Of a stretch of 64,000 nt of DNA, positions 16,594 through 26,717 are shown piece by piece; within the stretch, counting starts at the first letter, position 1, and the number at the start of each line of letters is the position of its first letter. Position numbers and translations under genes: made by a program. Source of the DNA: Ruminococcus sp. YRD2003 (GTDB taxonomy: Bacteria > Bacillota > Clostridia > Oscillospirales > Ruminococcaceae); the NCBI GenBank assembly GCA_900109435.1, contig FNZT01000003.1, forward strand, positions 310,001 to 374,000, given 5' to 3'. The notes beneath the pieces were generated by a model. It saw nothing but the letters and a program-made list of their open reading frames with translations. It ran no database searches and was not told the DNA's origin.

Positions 16594-18681
16594 ATGAATT
16601 CGGCAAAAAAAATACTGTCAGCAGTTCTTTCATGTGCGGTAGCCTTGAGTTCAGCCGCAACTGCTCTGCCTGTATCGAGCACGGCTGCTATTACCGAAGA
16701 TACCTCTCTTTTATATGATAACACATCGGACGCGGAAAGTAAAGAGGCTTCTTTTACGGAAGTTCCTTTCAACGTCTTCGATATTTATAATGCGTACCAC
16801 GGTATCACAACAACAACAACAACAACTACTACTACTACTACAACTACTACCACTACAACTGCTGCGACTACAACTGCTACGACCGCTCCCGCTGTTACTA
16901 CTACGGCGGCTACTACTGCGGCTACGTTCATTCCTACTACTACTTCTATGGTGCCGCCCCCGAAGTATACTGTTACCGCTGCGGAAACTACAACTGCCGC
17001 TCCGATAACTACTTCTTCCGCAGCTGCTTCTGTTACGACGACGACGGCTGCTCCGACTACCTCGGCGGCTACTGCTGCAACTTCTGTTACAACGGCGGCT
17101 CCGACAACTTCGGCGGCTACTGTGGTCTCCACTAATGCCGTTATGCTTTCTGCTCCCGCTCCCTCGACCGACGTTGTTTCAACTGCTCAGACGACAGCTC
17201 AGTCTACAGAAACAACTGAGGAGACGACCACTGTTTCCACCCGCTATGGCTACCTCGGCGATGACTACACCATTGGCGTCGATGTCTCAGAGCATCAGGG
17301 GTATATCGACTGGGATAAGGTCGCTGAGAGCGATGAGATCGACTTCGCTATTATCCGTGCGGGTTACGGTAAGATGTCTTATCAGAAGGATCTGCGCTTC
17401 GATGACAATATGAAGGGTATCAGCAAGACCGACCTCGATTACGGCATCTACTGGTTCAGCTACGCTCAGTCTGTTGAGGACGCTATCGCCGAGGCTGAGA
17501 CCTGCTATGAGATCATTAAGGATTACGACGGCTATACCTACCCGATCTATTTCGATATCGAGCTCGCTTCTCAGCGTGACTGGCTTACTACTGCTCAGGT
17601 CTCTGCTATGGCTGAAGCTTTCTGCTCCTATTTGCAGGAAAGAGGCTACTATGCGGGTATTTACAGCTACTCAAGCTTCCTCCAGACTAAATTCTACAAG
17701 AGCACGCTCGAAAAATATGACGTCTGGGTCGCTGAAACAGGCGATAAGATAACATGGTACACAGGCGACTACACTATGTGGCAGTACTCGTGGACAGGGA
17801 ATGTTTCAGGTATAAGCACTGTTGTTGATATGAACTACTGCTACCTCAACTACCCTCTCGTTATTTCACCCGAGACCTATGCCGAGAGTACTGCTACGAC
17901 TCAGGCTGCACTCTCGGTATCCGAATCGACTACGGTGACTGCTGCTCCCGTAAGCACTGAGAACTCGTCGGCTCCCGCTTCTGCTGCGGCAACTACTGCG
18001 GCTCCCATAACAACCGCAACAACAACTACTACTACTCCCGCTCCTGACCCTTACGCTTATGAAGCTGTCGGTATCAGCGTTTCGGAAGATAACGGATATA
18101 TCGACTGGAATAAGGTCAAGGAAGCAGGCTACAGTTTTGGTGTTATCCGTGCAGGCAGCGGCGGCGATGCTCCAAATGCCGACCAGCTCTTTTATGTGAA
18201 TATGGAGAATGCCAAGGCTGCGGGAGTTTACTGCGGTGTTTACTGGCAGGCTAAGTCTGCTACGGAAGAAGGCATCGCCAAGGAGGCAGAAGCTTTCTAC
18301 AGTATCATAAAGGACTATGCTTACGAGTATCCGATCTATCTCGACCTCACTGACCCTGCTGTCGCCGACGCGGGGCTCACAAAAGAACAATATTCAAGCC
18401 TTATCACAACGTTCTGCTCTTACTTTGAGGATTTGAGATATTACATAGGCGTTCGTGCAGATGAGAAATTCCTCTGCGATTCGCTCGACAGCTCTGTTTT
18501 CCAAGCTTATGATGTTTACCTCATCAATTCGGGTGACAAGCCTGTTTTTGACTCCAAGTACGGCATCTGGCAATACGGATCAGATTCGGTCAGCGGTATT
18601 CTCGGTTCGACCGATGTTGCTTACTGCTACAGAGTTTATCCCTCGGTAATGAGCTTCTACGGGCTCAACGGATTCTGCTGA
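16594..18681 (+). CDS. secreted GH25 muramidase with Thr-rich linkers and a second, degenerate GH25 domain
   Basis: 695-residue exported protein. A signal peptide (1-~33) is followed by a Thr/Ala-rich region (~70-215) that includes an almost pure Thr run. GH25 domain 1 (~220-425) has GVDVSEHQG and YPIYFDIE, giving the catalytic Asp and the DxE pair of lysozyme-like muramidases. A second Thr/Ala linker (~430-480) leads to GH25 domain 2 (~485-690), where these motifs read GISVSEDNG and YPIYLDLTD. The first Asp and the catalytic Glu are lost there, so domain 2 is probably a binding module. RBS AAAGGAGG. Own promoter and terminator. Likely acts on peptidoglycan outside the cell. Confidence 0.88.
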   Translation: MNSAKKILSAVLSCAVALSSAATALPVSSTAAITEDTSLLYDNTSDAESKEASFTEVPFNVFDIYNAYHGITTTTTTTTTTTTTTTTTTAATTTATTAPAVTTTAATTAATFIPTTTSMVPPPKYTVTAAETTTAAPITTSSAAASVTTTTAAPTTSAATAATSVTTAAPTTSAATVVSTNAVMLSAPAPSTDVVSTAQTTAQSTETTEETTTVSTRYGYLGDDYTIGVDVSEHQGYIDWDKVAESDEIDFAIIRAGYGKMSYQKDLRFDDNMKGISKTDLDYGIYWFSYAQSVEDAIAEAETCYEIIKDYDGYTYPIYFDIELASQRDWLTTAQVSAMAEAFCSYLQERGYYAGIYSYSSFLQTKFYKSTLEKYDVWVAETGDKITWYTGDYTMWQYSWTGNVSGISTVVDMNYCYLNYPLVISPETYAESTATTQAALSVSESTTVTAAPVSTENSSAPASAAATTAAPITTATTTTTTPAPDPYAYEAVGISVSEDNGYIDWNKVKEAGYSFGVIRAGSGGDAPNADQLFYVNMENAKAAGVYCGVYWQAKSATEEGIAKEAEAFYSIIKDYAYEYPIYLDLTDPAVADAGLTKEQYSSLITTFCSYFEDLRYYIGVRADEKFLCDSLDSSVFQAYDVYLINSGDKPVFDSKYGIWQYGSDSVSGILGSTDVAYCYRVYPSVMSFYGLNGFC
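16806..16860 (+). repeat. ACA/ACT trinucleotide tract coding for polythreonine
   Basis: Uninterrupted run of Thr codons, first (aca)n then mostly (act)n, inside the GH25 gene. Because the unit is three bases, length changes would keep frame and only alter linker length. Confidence 0.9.
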
Positions 18682-18691
18682 TACTTTATTT

Positions 18692-18732
18692 GCACACTCT
18701 GAAGGCTGCCCCTTCGGAGTGTGCTTATTTTT
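18692..18732 (+). terminator. intrinsic terminator between the GH25 gene and addB
   Basis: Long stem gcacactctgaagg / ccttcggagtgtgc (18692-18705 with 18711-18724), then a T-rich tail. Confidence 0.85.
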
Positions 18733-18748
18733 GCATGGAGATACTATT

Positions 18749-21700
18749 ATGATAGAATTTATCATCGGTGCTTCGGGCACAGGAAAAACTACCGAAATGT
18801 TCGGGCGTATCCGCTCTGCCGCTATTGATGGCAGGGAGCAGCTCATTCTCGTCCCCGAGCAGTATTCTCACGAATTCGATAAGAATTTGTACAGCTTCCT
18901 CGGAGCTAAAATGTTCAATCAGCTCCTTTCACTAACTTTCAGCAGTCTCGCGCGTCAGCTCTTTCAGCTTTACGGTGAATCCGACCGCAAAGGTGAGTAT
19001 GCTGATGACATGGCTCGTATGATCCTCGTTTATCAGGCTATTGAGGCTGCTTCAAATAAGCCCGAAATGCTGCGATATTTCCGCCGTGCTGCTTCTCAGG
19101 CGGGCTTTGCTGAGGAAATGATGAAGCTTATAGCCGATATGAGACGTGCTGGCATTACTCCCGATATGCTCACCGAGCACGCTGAGCTCCTCGACAGCAG
19201 ACTGCGCGACAAGACCGCGGATACTGCGTCCGTTTACTCGGAGTATGCAAGGCTCATGGAACAGTATGGCTTCAAGGACAGCTATGAGAATATCCGCTTC
19301 GCTGCCCGCACTGCTAATCTTCACCAATACTTCAGGAACAAGACCGTTTATCTCGATGAGTTTGAGAGCTTTACAGGCGACCAGCTGGAAATGCTTGAGG
19401 TGATATTCTCGGCTGCCGATAATGTGGTCGTGACCCTTCGCACCGATAATGTCGCAGCTGGTGAGTTTACTCTGTTCGAGACTGTCAACTCTACCTTCCG
19501 CAGGCTATCTTCAATGTGCCGCGAGCTTAACCTCAAATATAAAATCACCGAATGTACGGACAGCTACAGGTTTTCCTGCCCTGAGCTGCGCTATCTCAGC
19601 GAGAACGTCATGCGCAATCGCGCGCCGCGTCCGAATGAGGCTCCTGCTGCGCATAATATCCGCATTTTTGAAGCTCGCGATATGTACAGCGAAATAGAGT
19701 TCATCTGCGCTGAAATAAAAAGGCTCGTCGCTGCTGAGGATGGGCTCAGATACCGCGATATCGCTGTGATCTCCAATAATATCACCGACTATTCCGACCT
19801 GCTGCGCGCTGCCTTCAATCGCTATGAAATCCCGTATTTCCTCAGCATCGAACGCTCGGTCAGCCATACGGCTGTCATGGTCTTCTTCATCTCGCTGCTC
19901 GACCTCCTGACTTCTCGTAAAATCAGAAGCGAACAGGTCTTCCGCCTTCTGAAATGCGGGATACTTGACGTCGGGCTGACCGATGTCTCGCTGCTCGAAA
20001 ACTACTGCTACCGCTGGTCGATAGACGGCGATATCTGGCTTTCGGAGTTCACTGCCGAGGACAGAGACCTTGAAAAGCTCGAGGCTCTGAGAAAGCAGAT
20101 AATCGCTCCTGTCATAAAACTGAAAAAACAACTCTCAAAAATACAGCCTGCTTCCGAAATATGTGCTAAACTATACGGCTACCTCTGCGAATGTCGGGCT
20201 GAACAGAACCTCGCTGCCCTCATGGGCAGGCTCATCAGGAATGACCGAGACTATGAAGCCGCAGAGCTTAAACGCCTTTGGAAGTGCCTGATGGATATAC
20301 TCGACAGCATCGTCGCTACGCTCGGTGACGAAGAGGTGCGTTTCAGCCGTCTCGCGGATATGATGCGTTCGCTCATTGCTCGTATCACCTACTCTGTACC
20401 GCCGCAGACGCTCGACGCTGTTATTGCAGCCTCTTCGCGCACGGCTCGTCTGAATTCTCCCAAGGTCATCTTCGCGGCAGGCTCGACAGAGGGCGACTTC
20501 CCGAATCAGGTCACGCTCGGCGGGCTCTTCTCGGACAGCGAAAGGCAAAAGCTCTCGGATAAGGGCATCGACCTCGCGCGTCCCCTCTCCGACCTCATCG
20601 CATCGGAACGGCTCATCGTCTACAAATCCCTGTCTTCAGCCTCGGATAAGCTCTATCTCACCTATCCCCTCTCCGACCTTGCGGGACAGGCTAAATATCC
20701 GTCACAGGTGATCGACCAGATACGCAAGATGTTCCCGAATGAGCTGCTGCTCACTGAGGGGGAGCTGTCCCCCGAACACTACGCGGTGACTTATCACGCC
20801 GCCTACTACCACTATATGCAGAACAGAGCCGATAATTCGCCTGTTATCGCCTCTATCGGCAAGGTATTGCTTGCTGACCCAATATATCAGAGCCGTATCC
20901 TGTCCGTTCTCAATCGCTCGGGCAGCCGCACAGAACATACTGTCAGCTCCGATATCATACGCAGGCTCAAATGCTTTGACCCACTCCGCATCTCGCCTAC
21001 TTCCCTCGAAAATTTCAATAACTGCCGCTTCATGCATTTTTGCAGCGACTTCCTTCGTCTGCAAATGCCCGAAAAAATGGAGCTCGATGTTCGTATCGCG
21101 GGAGAGCTCACTCACAGCTGCTTTTATTCGCTGCTCGGGAAACGTAAAAAATCCGAGTTCGTTCAGCTTGGCTACGAGCAGCTCTCCGCTGAAATAAAGG
21201 CTGAGGCAGAACGCTATAAATCCGAAAAGCTCGCAGGCGATTTTGCGAAAACACCCCGTTTCGAGCTCCTCTTCAACAAGCTCGAGGAGCGGCTGACCGA
21301 GGTTTTCGTTCACACGCAGCAGTCTCTTATGGCAAGCGATTTCGAGCCCGTCAGATTCGAGTATGACCTGCGCGGAAATAACGCGCTCTCCCGCCCTTTC
21401 GGTGATGGGTACGTGCTCCGCTTCGGCGGTATTGCCGACCGCATCGACACCTGCAATGTCGGCGGAAAAAACTATCTGCGCGTCATCGACTACAAAAGCT
21501 CCGAGAAAACTATCGACGCCCTCTCCCTCGCAAGCGGGCTCAATCTCCAAATGCTCCTCTATATGTTCGCCGCGACCGAAAATGGCGCAGAATTCGAGGG
21601 ATATGCTCCCGCAGGCGTGCTCTACACGCCCGTACAGATTGGCGAGCTTGACGCCGACGAATCCAAGGACTTCTCCTTCAATCAAAGCGGCGTTGACTCG

Positions 21701-22081
21701 AAGCTCCGCACACGCGGTCTGCTTATCGACGATGTTTCTGTTGCCAATGCTATGGAACATGATGTCGGCGGACGGTTCATTCCCGCTAAGCTCACCGCAA
21801 AGGGAGCTTTCGATTCGCGCTCGTCTGTTATACCCGAGGATAATATCAGCCGACTGCGCGATAATGTTTACAGCTCCCTGACCTCCGCCGCAGAGGCTAT
21901 GCTCGGCGGACATATCGAGGCTGTTCCGCTCAAAATCGGCAAGAAAGTGCCGTGTACCTATTGCGATTTCATTGATATCTGCGGAAATCATGACGGCTCT
22001 GTCAGCAGACAGCCGTCGGAGGAGGCTCTTGCCGATGCTGCCGATATACTCGGGAAATCAATGAAAGGAGGTAAGCATTAA
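18749..22081 (+). CDS. addB: ATP-dependent helicase/nuclease subunit AddB
   Basis: 1110-residue subunit of the AddAB helicase-nuclease, the Firmicute counterpart of RecBCD, which processes DNA double-strand ends for recombination. N-terminal Walker A is GASGTGKTT. The C-terminal RecB-type nuclease region has LRVIDYKSS. Cys residues in FNNCRFMHFC and PCTYCDFIDIC match the iron-sulfur cluster typical of AddB. The start (MIEFIIGASG) is chosen over an upstream ATG because atggag sits 8 bases before it and the conserved P-loop follows. The stop overlaps the addA ATG as TAATG. No separate promoter is obvious after the upstream terminator. Confidence 0.93.
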   Translation: MIEFIIGASGTGKTTEMFGRIRSAAIDGREQLILVPEQYSHEFDKNLYSFLGAKMFNQLLSLTFSSLARQLFQLYGESDRKGEYADDMARMILVYQAIEAASNKPEMLRYFRRAASQAGFAEEMMKLIADMRRAGITPDMLTEHAELLDSRLRDKTADTASVYSEYARLMEQYGFKDSYENIRFAARTANLHQYFRNKTVYLDEFESFTGDQLEMLEVIFSAADNVVVTLRTDNVAAGEFTLFETVNSTFRRLSSMCRELNLKYKITECTDSYRFSCPELRYLSENVMRNRAPRPNEAPAAHNIRIFEARDMYSEIEFICAEIKRLVAAEDGLRYRDIAVISNNITDYSDLLRAAFNRYEIPYFLSIERSVSHTAVMVFFISLLDLLTSRKIRSEQVFRLLKCGILDVGLTDVSLLENYCYRWSIDGDIWLSEFTAEDRDLEKLEALRKQIIAPVIKLKKQLSKIQPASEICAKLYGYLCECRAEQNLAALMGRLIRNDRDYEAAELKRLWKCLMDILDSIVATLGDEEVRFSRLADMMRSLIARITYSVPPQTLDAVIAASSRTARLNSPKVIFAAGSTEGDFPNQVTLGGLFSDSERQKLSDKGIDLARPLSDLIASERLIVYKSLSSASDKLYLTYPLSDLAGQAKYPSQVIDQIRKMFPNELLLTEGELSPEHYAVTYHAAYYHYMQNRADNSPVIASIGKVLLADPIYQSRILSVLNRSGSRTEHTVSSDIIRRLKCFDPLRISPTSLENFNNCRFMHFCSDFLRLQMPEKMELDVRIAGELTHSCFYSLLGKRKKSEFVQLGYEQLSAEIKAEAERYKSEKLAGDFAKTPRFELLFNKLEERLTEVFVHTQQSLMASDFEPVRFEYDLRGNNALSRPFGDGYVLRFGGIADRIDTCNVGGKNYLRVIDYKSSEKTIDALSLASGLNLQMLLYMFAATENGAEFEGYAPAGVLYTPVQIGELDADESKDFSFNQSGVDSKLRTRGLLIDDVSVANAMEHDVGGRFIPAKLTAKGAFDSRSSVIPEDNISRLRDNVYSSLTSAAEAMLGGHIEAVPLKIGKKVPCTYCDFIDICGNHDGSVSRQPSEEALADAADILGKSMKGGKH

Positions 22082-25000
22082 TGGCTTGGACTAAACAACA
22101 ACAGAATGCCATTGACGCACGTGATTCGTCTGTCATAGTTTCTGCCGCCGCGGGAAGCGGCAAGACTGCTGTCCTGACGGAAAGGCTCGTTCAGCTCCTT
22201 TCTGACCCGATGTCGGGAGTGCGTGCGGACAGGATAATCGTTGTCACTTTTACTAACGACGCTGCCGCTGAGCTCAAAAAACGGCTTGACTCAAAGCTGC
22301 GTGCGCTGATAAACGAGCGTCCCTCAGACCGTTATCTGCTCAAACAGCAGACGCTGCTGCAAAGCGCTAAGATATCAACGATAAACTCGTTCTGCTTCGA
22401 CCTCCTGCGCGAGAATATCACGGAACAGGGTATTACCTCGGGCTTTACCGTACTCGAAGAGACCGACAATGAGGTCATCCGCTCGCAGGCTATGGAAGAG
22501 CTGCTTGACTGGTACAGTTCCAACGACTATGATACAATTTCATTCCTCTACGATAAATTCTGCCTTAAAGACCACTCTCCGCTGATGCGTATCATAAGCG
22601 AGACGGACAGGTTCCTTTCGTCTGTCGCTATGAGCGATATATGGCTCGATTCCGCTGTTTCCGAGTATAAGAAGCCGTTCGCCGATACGGTCTATTTCAG
22701 GAGATTGTTCGACGGCATAGTCAGGACTGCAAATACTGCTGCCGCTCTTGCTGAGGAAAACTGCTCCGCTCTCAGGGATATTTTCCCCGAGCGCGGCAAT
22801 TCGGCTGTTGAGCAGTCGTTTATCGTCGCCGAGCTCGATATGCAGCGTGCTGAAAAGCTCCGTACTCTCGCTGTTTCGCAAAAATATCCGTCCGATGACG
22901 AGCTCGCTTTTATCACGGGCTTTGACAAGCTCCCGACGATCAGAGCTAATGTCCCGCATAATGCGGCTCTACGTGAGCTCTACAAGGCTCGGCGCGAACG
23001 TATCAAGGAGATGGTCAAGGAGGCTGTTGAGCGGCTGTACTCGGCTGAGAGCGATTTTGCCGAATCGGGTGTTGTGACCGAAAAGCTCGCCGAGGTCGTG
23101 CGAAAGTACCGCGAGTTCATATGGGAACGTAAATGTTCACGAAATGCTATCAGCTTCGACGACGGGGAACGTCTTGCGCTCGAGCTCCTCGCCGATATCG
23201 ACGAAAACGGAAGGATCGTGCAGTCCGAAACCGCTAAGCGTACTGCCGAGCAGTTCGATATCATCATGATCGACGAGTATCAGGACTCCAACAATAAGGA
23301 GGATCTGATATTCAAGCTCCTGACTAAAAATTTCAAATACTCCGACAGCGGTAAGCCGATGTACGGCGATAATGCTTTCCTCGTCGGCGATGTGAAGCAG
23401 TCGATATACCGCTTCCGCCTCGCCAATCCTAAGAATTTCATCGAGACTATGAAGTGCTCCGAGCCGTATGAAAGCGATTCCAAGAACCGCTTTATCCTGC
23501 TGAATAAGAACTTCCGCAGCTCGCCCGAGGTCATTGACTTTGTCAATTTTGTGTTCGGGGAGATCATGTCACCCGATTGCGGCGATATCGACTACAACGA
23601 CGACGAAAAGCTGTATTTCGGCGCGGAGGGCTACGGTGCCCCCAACACGGACAGGCTTACTGCTATCAACTTTATCAATACCGACCCGATAGATAGCGAG
23701 GAGGTCGAGGAAGTCCCCGACAGCCCCGAGGCCGAAGCTACTGCCGCTCAGATAGCAAAAATGCTCGCCGACAGGACGACCGTGACCGAAGCCGACGGCA
23801 ATGCACGCCCTTGTACTGCCAAGGACTTCTGCATTCTCGTTCGTAACAATAAGTTTACCAAGGCATATGTTACTGCTCTCGAAAAGCGCGGTATTTCGGC
23901 AAAAGGCAGTGATGAAAAGGGTTATCTCAAATCGCAGGAGATAGCGATACTCACCGACTTGCTCCGAATAATCGCCAATCCCCTGCTCGATGTGCCTATG
24001 GCGGCTGTTATGGTCTCGCCGATGTTTATGTTCAGTATAAGTGACCTCGCGTACATCAAGTCTTTCGACAATAAATCAGCGCTCTATCCGCTGATAAGGT
24101 CGGCTGCGGACGGGATGCTCGGCGATCTCGACCCGTCTCTTGCTGCGCGCTGCCGCGAATTCCTTGCGACTGTAGACAGGTTCCGCCTCGATTCCGTGAC
24201 AATGACTATCGGTGAGCTTATCGCTTCGATTTACGATGCCACGGACTTCATACCCGTAATGCAGCTCCGCACCGACGGTGAGAAAAAACGTGCAAATCTC
24301 CGCGCTCTCATCAGATACGCGCAGAACTACGAGACTTCTGCCGCTGCTGAGGGAAGCGGCGGTCTTACAGGTTTTATACGTCACATTGACCGTATCCTCG
24401 AGAACGGCGACTATGAGCAGGGCAAGGTCTCGGCGGCATCGGGCGATTACGTCACCGTTCAAACGCTGCATAAGTCTAAGGGGCTCGAATATCCCTTCGT
24501 CTTCATAGCTGAGACTTCAGTGCTCTTTAAATTTGATTCAAAGTCTGTTATGTGCAGCGACGACGGCAGGATCGGCTTCACTCTTTATGATAAAAAGCTC
24601 ATGAGAAGGTACAAGACATTTCAGCAGAAAATGCTCAGGAGCGAAAGCGAGAACGACTCACGAAGCGAAGAGATGCGTCTGCTGTACGTCGGTATGACAC
24701 GTGCAAGGCAGCAGCTCTTCATTAATCTGTCATGCGGTGAAAAATCACTGAAACGTGTTCGCTCGCTCGCTGACAGCTGCGTCATAGGCGGCAGCGATAT
24801 CTCTTCACTCGTTCGTGAGGCTTGCTGCAATGCCGACTGGCTATGGCTTTGCCTTATGATGCACGGGGACTTCCCGCTTATCGCCGAGAAAACAGGGCTC
24901 GCTGACAGTTCATTCGGTTTCCCTGCGCACGATACGAGCAAGACGCTCTTCACTTGCAATCTTTGCAGCGTGGAAGAGCTCGCTCTCCCCGAGATAAGGG

Positions 25001-25704
25001 CGGAAGAACCTGCTGCTCCCGATACTCGAACTGTTCAGCGCATTACCGATATGATAAATTCAAAGTACGACGACTCACTGACGAATGTTACTGCCAAACT
25101 CAGTGTTACTCAGATAACCCGAAAGCTCCGTGATGATGAGGAATTCGACCTACGTCTCGCCCGCCCACGTTTTATCACGGGCATAAACAAGCTCACAGGC
25201 GCGGAACGTGGTACAGCTATTCATACGTTCTTTCAATACTGCGACTTCGGCTTCGCCGCCTCTGACCCTCAGTCAGAGATAAAGCGGCTCGCGGAACTCG
25301 GCTTCCTCGACCGCTCACAGGCGGATTGCATCGACCCTAAAAAAATTGCCGCGTTCTTTGAAAGTGAGCTTTTCCGCAAGATATCAGCAGCTAAATGCTG
25401 TCAGCGTGAACGGAAGTTCATGGTCTCGGCGGCACAGCTGGAGCTTGATGAGCCTGTTTTTCAGCGTTTGGCTCACTCAGACGGTATGATCAAAGGTATC
25501 ATTGACCTCGTCTATGAAACCGACAAGGGTCTCGTTATCGTCGACTATAAGTCCGACCGAGGTGTCTCGGCTGCTGAGCTGCGTGAACGCTATACAAAAC
25601 AATTGCAGATATACAAGGCGGCAATGGAGCTCACTACAGATAAAAAGGTCGTTGGGCTCTCGCTCTACTCCATTGAACTCGAACAGGAAATTATTATTGA
25701 ATAA
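22081..25704 (+). CDS. addA: ATP-dependent helicase/nuclease subunit AddA
   Basis: 1207-residue UvrD-type superfamily 1 helicase with a C-terminal nuclease. Motif I is AAAGSGKTAVL, motif II IDEYQDSN, motif III-like VGDVKQSIYRFR, motif V-like VQTLHKSKGLEYP and motif VI LLYVGMTRARQQL. The nuclease motif GLVIVDYKSDR is near the end. Together with AddB it unwinds and degrades broken ends until it meets a Chi site. Good RBS aaaggaggt inside the end of addB; the one-base overlap implies stoichiometric synthesis. Confidence 0.96.
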   Translation: MAWTKQQQNAIDARDSSVIVSAAAGSGKTAVLTERLVQLLSDPMSGVRADRIIVVTFTNDAAAELKKRLDSKLRALINERPSDRYLLKQQTLLQSAKISTINSFCFDLLRENITEQGITSGFTVLEETDNEVIRSQAMEELLDWYSSNDYDTISFLYDKFCLKDHSPLMRIISETDRFLSSVAMSDIWLDSAVSEYKKPFADTVYFRRLFDGIVRTANTAAALAEENCSALRDIFPERGNSAVEQSFIVAELDMQRAEKLRTLAVSQKYPSDDELAFITGFDKLPTIRANVPHNAALRELYKARRERIKEMVKEAVERLYSAESDFAESGVVTEKLAEVVRKYREFIWERKCSRNAISFDDGERLALELLADIDENGRIVQSETAKRTAEQFDIIMIDEYQDSNNKEDLIFKLLTKNFKYSDSGKPMYGDNAFLVGDVKQSIYRFRLANPKNFIETMKCSEPYESDSKNRFILLNKNFRSSPEVIDFVNFVFGEIMSPDCGDIDYNDDEKLYFGAEGYGAPNTDRLTAINFINTDPIDSEEVEEVPDSPEAEATAAQIAKMLADRTTVTEADGNARPCTAKDFCILVRNNKFTKAYVTALEKRGISAKGSDEKGYLKSQEIAILTDLLRIIANPLLDVPMAAVMVSPMFMFSISDLAYIKSFDNKSALYPLIRSAADGMLGDLDPSLAARCREFLATVDRFRLDSVTMTIGELIASIYDATDFIPVMQLRTDGEKKRANLRALIRYAQNYETSAAAEGSGGLTGFIRHIDRILENGDYEQGKVSAASGDYVTVQTLHKSKGLEYPFVFIAETSVLFKFDSKSVMCSDDGRIGFTLYDKKLMRRYKTFQQKMLRSESENDSRSEEMRLLYVGMTRARQQLFINLSCGEKSLKRVRSLADSCVIGGSDISSLVREACCNADWLWLCLMMHGDFPLIAEKTGLADSSFGFPAHDTSKTLFTCNLCSVEELALPEIRAEEPAAPDTRTVQRITDMINSKYDDSLTNVTAKLSVTQITRKLRDDEEFDLRLARPRFITGINKLTGAERGTAIHTFFQYCDFGFAASDPQSEIKRLAELGFLDRSQADCIDPKKIAAFFESELFRKISAAKCCQRERKFMVSAAQLELDEPVFQRLAHSDGMIKGIIDLVYETDKGLVIVDYKSDRGVSAAELRERYTKQLQIYKAAMELTTDKKVVGLSLYSIELEQEIIIE

Positions 25705-25708
25705 AAAA

Positions 25709-25746
25709 ACTGCCATTGGGGTAACCCCCGATGGCAGTCTTATTAT
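25709..25746. terminator. bidirectional terminator between addA and the lipoprotein gene
   Basis: Stem actgccat-gggg / cccc-atggcagt flanked by an A run on the left and a T-rich stretch on the right, so it works for both converging genes. Confidence 0.85.
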
Positions 25747-25751
25747 GAAGC

Positions 25752-26657
25752 TTATTCTGCGGCTGCGGCGCTCTTTCCGCCTGCGCCTACTTCGGTGTCG
25801 CGTGCTATCTTCTTATACTCGCCCGATGCCTCGGCACTTACAAATTCAAGCGCGTTGCTGTCGAAATAGAACCAGATTACAAACGCAACAAGTCCTGTGT
25901 TGTTCTTTATATTGATATAGCAGTCGATCGTATCGCCCTGCTTGCAGGCAACATTGCTGCCGTAGAATACCATTCCGCTCTCGCCAGATACGTCGATAGC
26001 GTCGATGTTTCCCTTGTTGACTCTTACTGTTCCGTCAATGACCTTGCTGGGATATACTGCGGTACCTGCAACGTCGGAAAGGTCGGGAGATATCCTTACC
26101 TTATAGTCGCCGTCGGGTATGCCTTCCTTTACCTTGAATACTATGTGGAGGAAATCTCCCTCAAAGAAGAAGTTCTCATCCTTGGATATATCGAGCCACA
26201 TCGCATATCTGCCGTCCTGCTTCGATTCATACTTTACTGCGGCTGTTGTGGGCGCTTCAGCTGTTGCGGCAGGCTTATTGACAACAGTCGTTACCTTTAC
26301 CACTTCGGTCACTGTGGATCCTGCGGCATCTGTCACTGCGGCTCCCGATGCGTCGGTAACTACCGCTACGGTAGTAACGGGCTGACCGTCAGCATCTGTT
26401 ACATCTTCTATCTCGGTCGTATCTTCAGCTGCTGCTGTTGTTGTTGCTGCGGGAGCACTTGTTGTGAGCTCGGCAGGTGCTGTTCCTATTGCATTGCCGT
26501 CCTTTGCGCTGCCGATCTCAAGAGGCATCTGTACTACTGCCTCTTCGCTCGAAGCAGATTTACTGCTGCTTTCTTTGTCTCCACAGCCTGCAAAGCTCGA
26601 CGCAGCTACACATACGACCGCAAATAATGCAATTATTCTCTTTGTTATATTCTTCAA
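25752..26657 (-). CDS. lipoprotein with cohesin-like C-terminal segment
   Basis: 301-residue predicted lipoprotein. Signal peptide ends in the lipobox SFAGC. A Thr/Ala/Val-rich disordered linker covers ~35-130. The remainder contains beta-rich sequence ending in a segment (CKQGDTIDCYINIKNNTG, then FYFDSNALEFVSAEAS) that reads like the first half of a cohesin domain. The protein stops ~20 residues later, so a full ~140-residue cohesin fold is absent. The start is TTG at 26657, placed 10 bases after AAAGGA; the TTG three codons upstream is too close to that site. Role unknown; cell-surface carbohydrate or scaffold binding is a guess. Confidence 0.7.
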   Translation of the reverse strand: MKNITKRIIALFAVVCVAASSFAGCGDKESSSKSASSEEAVVQMPLEIGSAKDGNAIGTAPAELTTSAPAATTTAAAEDTTEIEDVTDADGQPVTTVAVVTDASGAAVTDAAGSTVTEVVKVTTVVNKPAATAEAPTTAAVKYESKQDGRYAMWLDISKDENFFFEGDFLHIVFKVKEGIPDGDYKVRISPDLSDVAGTAVYPSKVIDGTVRVNKGNIDAIDVSGESGMVFYGSNVACKQGDTIDCYINIKNNTGLVAFVIWFYFDSNALEFVSAEASGEYKKIARDTEVGAGGKSAAAAE

Positions 26658-26717
26658 CTTAACCAATTCCTTTCAAGCATTCATGAGGTTTTATGGCAGT
26701 TGTTTCTGCCTGTTTTA

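Noticed and set aside
20702..21991. Long reverse-strand open frame (429 codons) inside addB
   Set aside because: Entirely covered by the conserved AddB nuclease part; produced by codon bias on the opposite strand.
26658..26666. TTG at 26666 as start of the cohesin-like lipoprotein
   Set aside because: Only one base from the AAAGGA site; the TTG at 26657 has normal spacing and still gives a full signal peptide.
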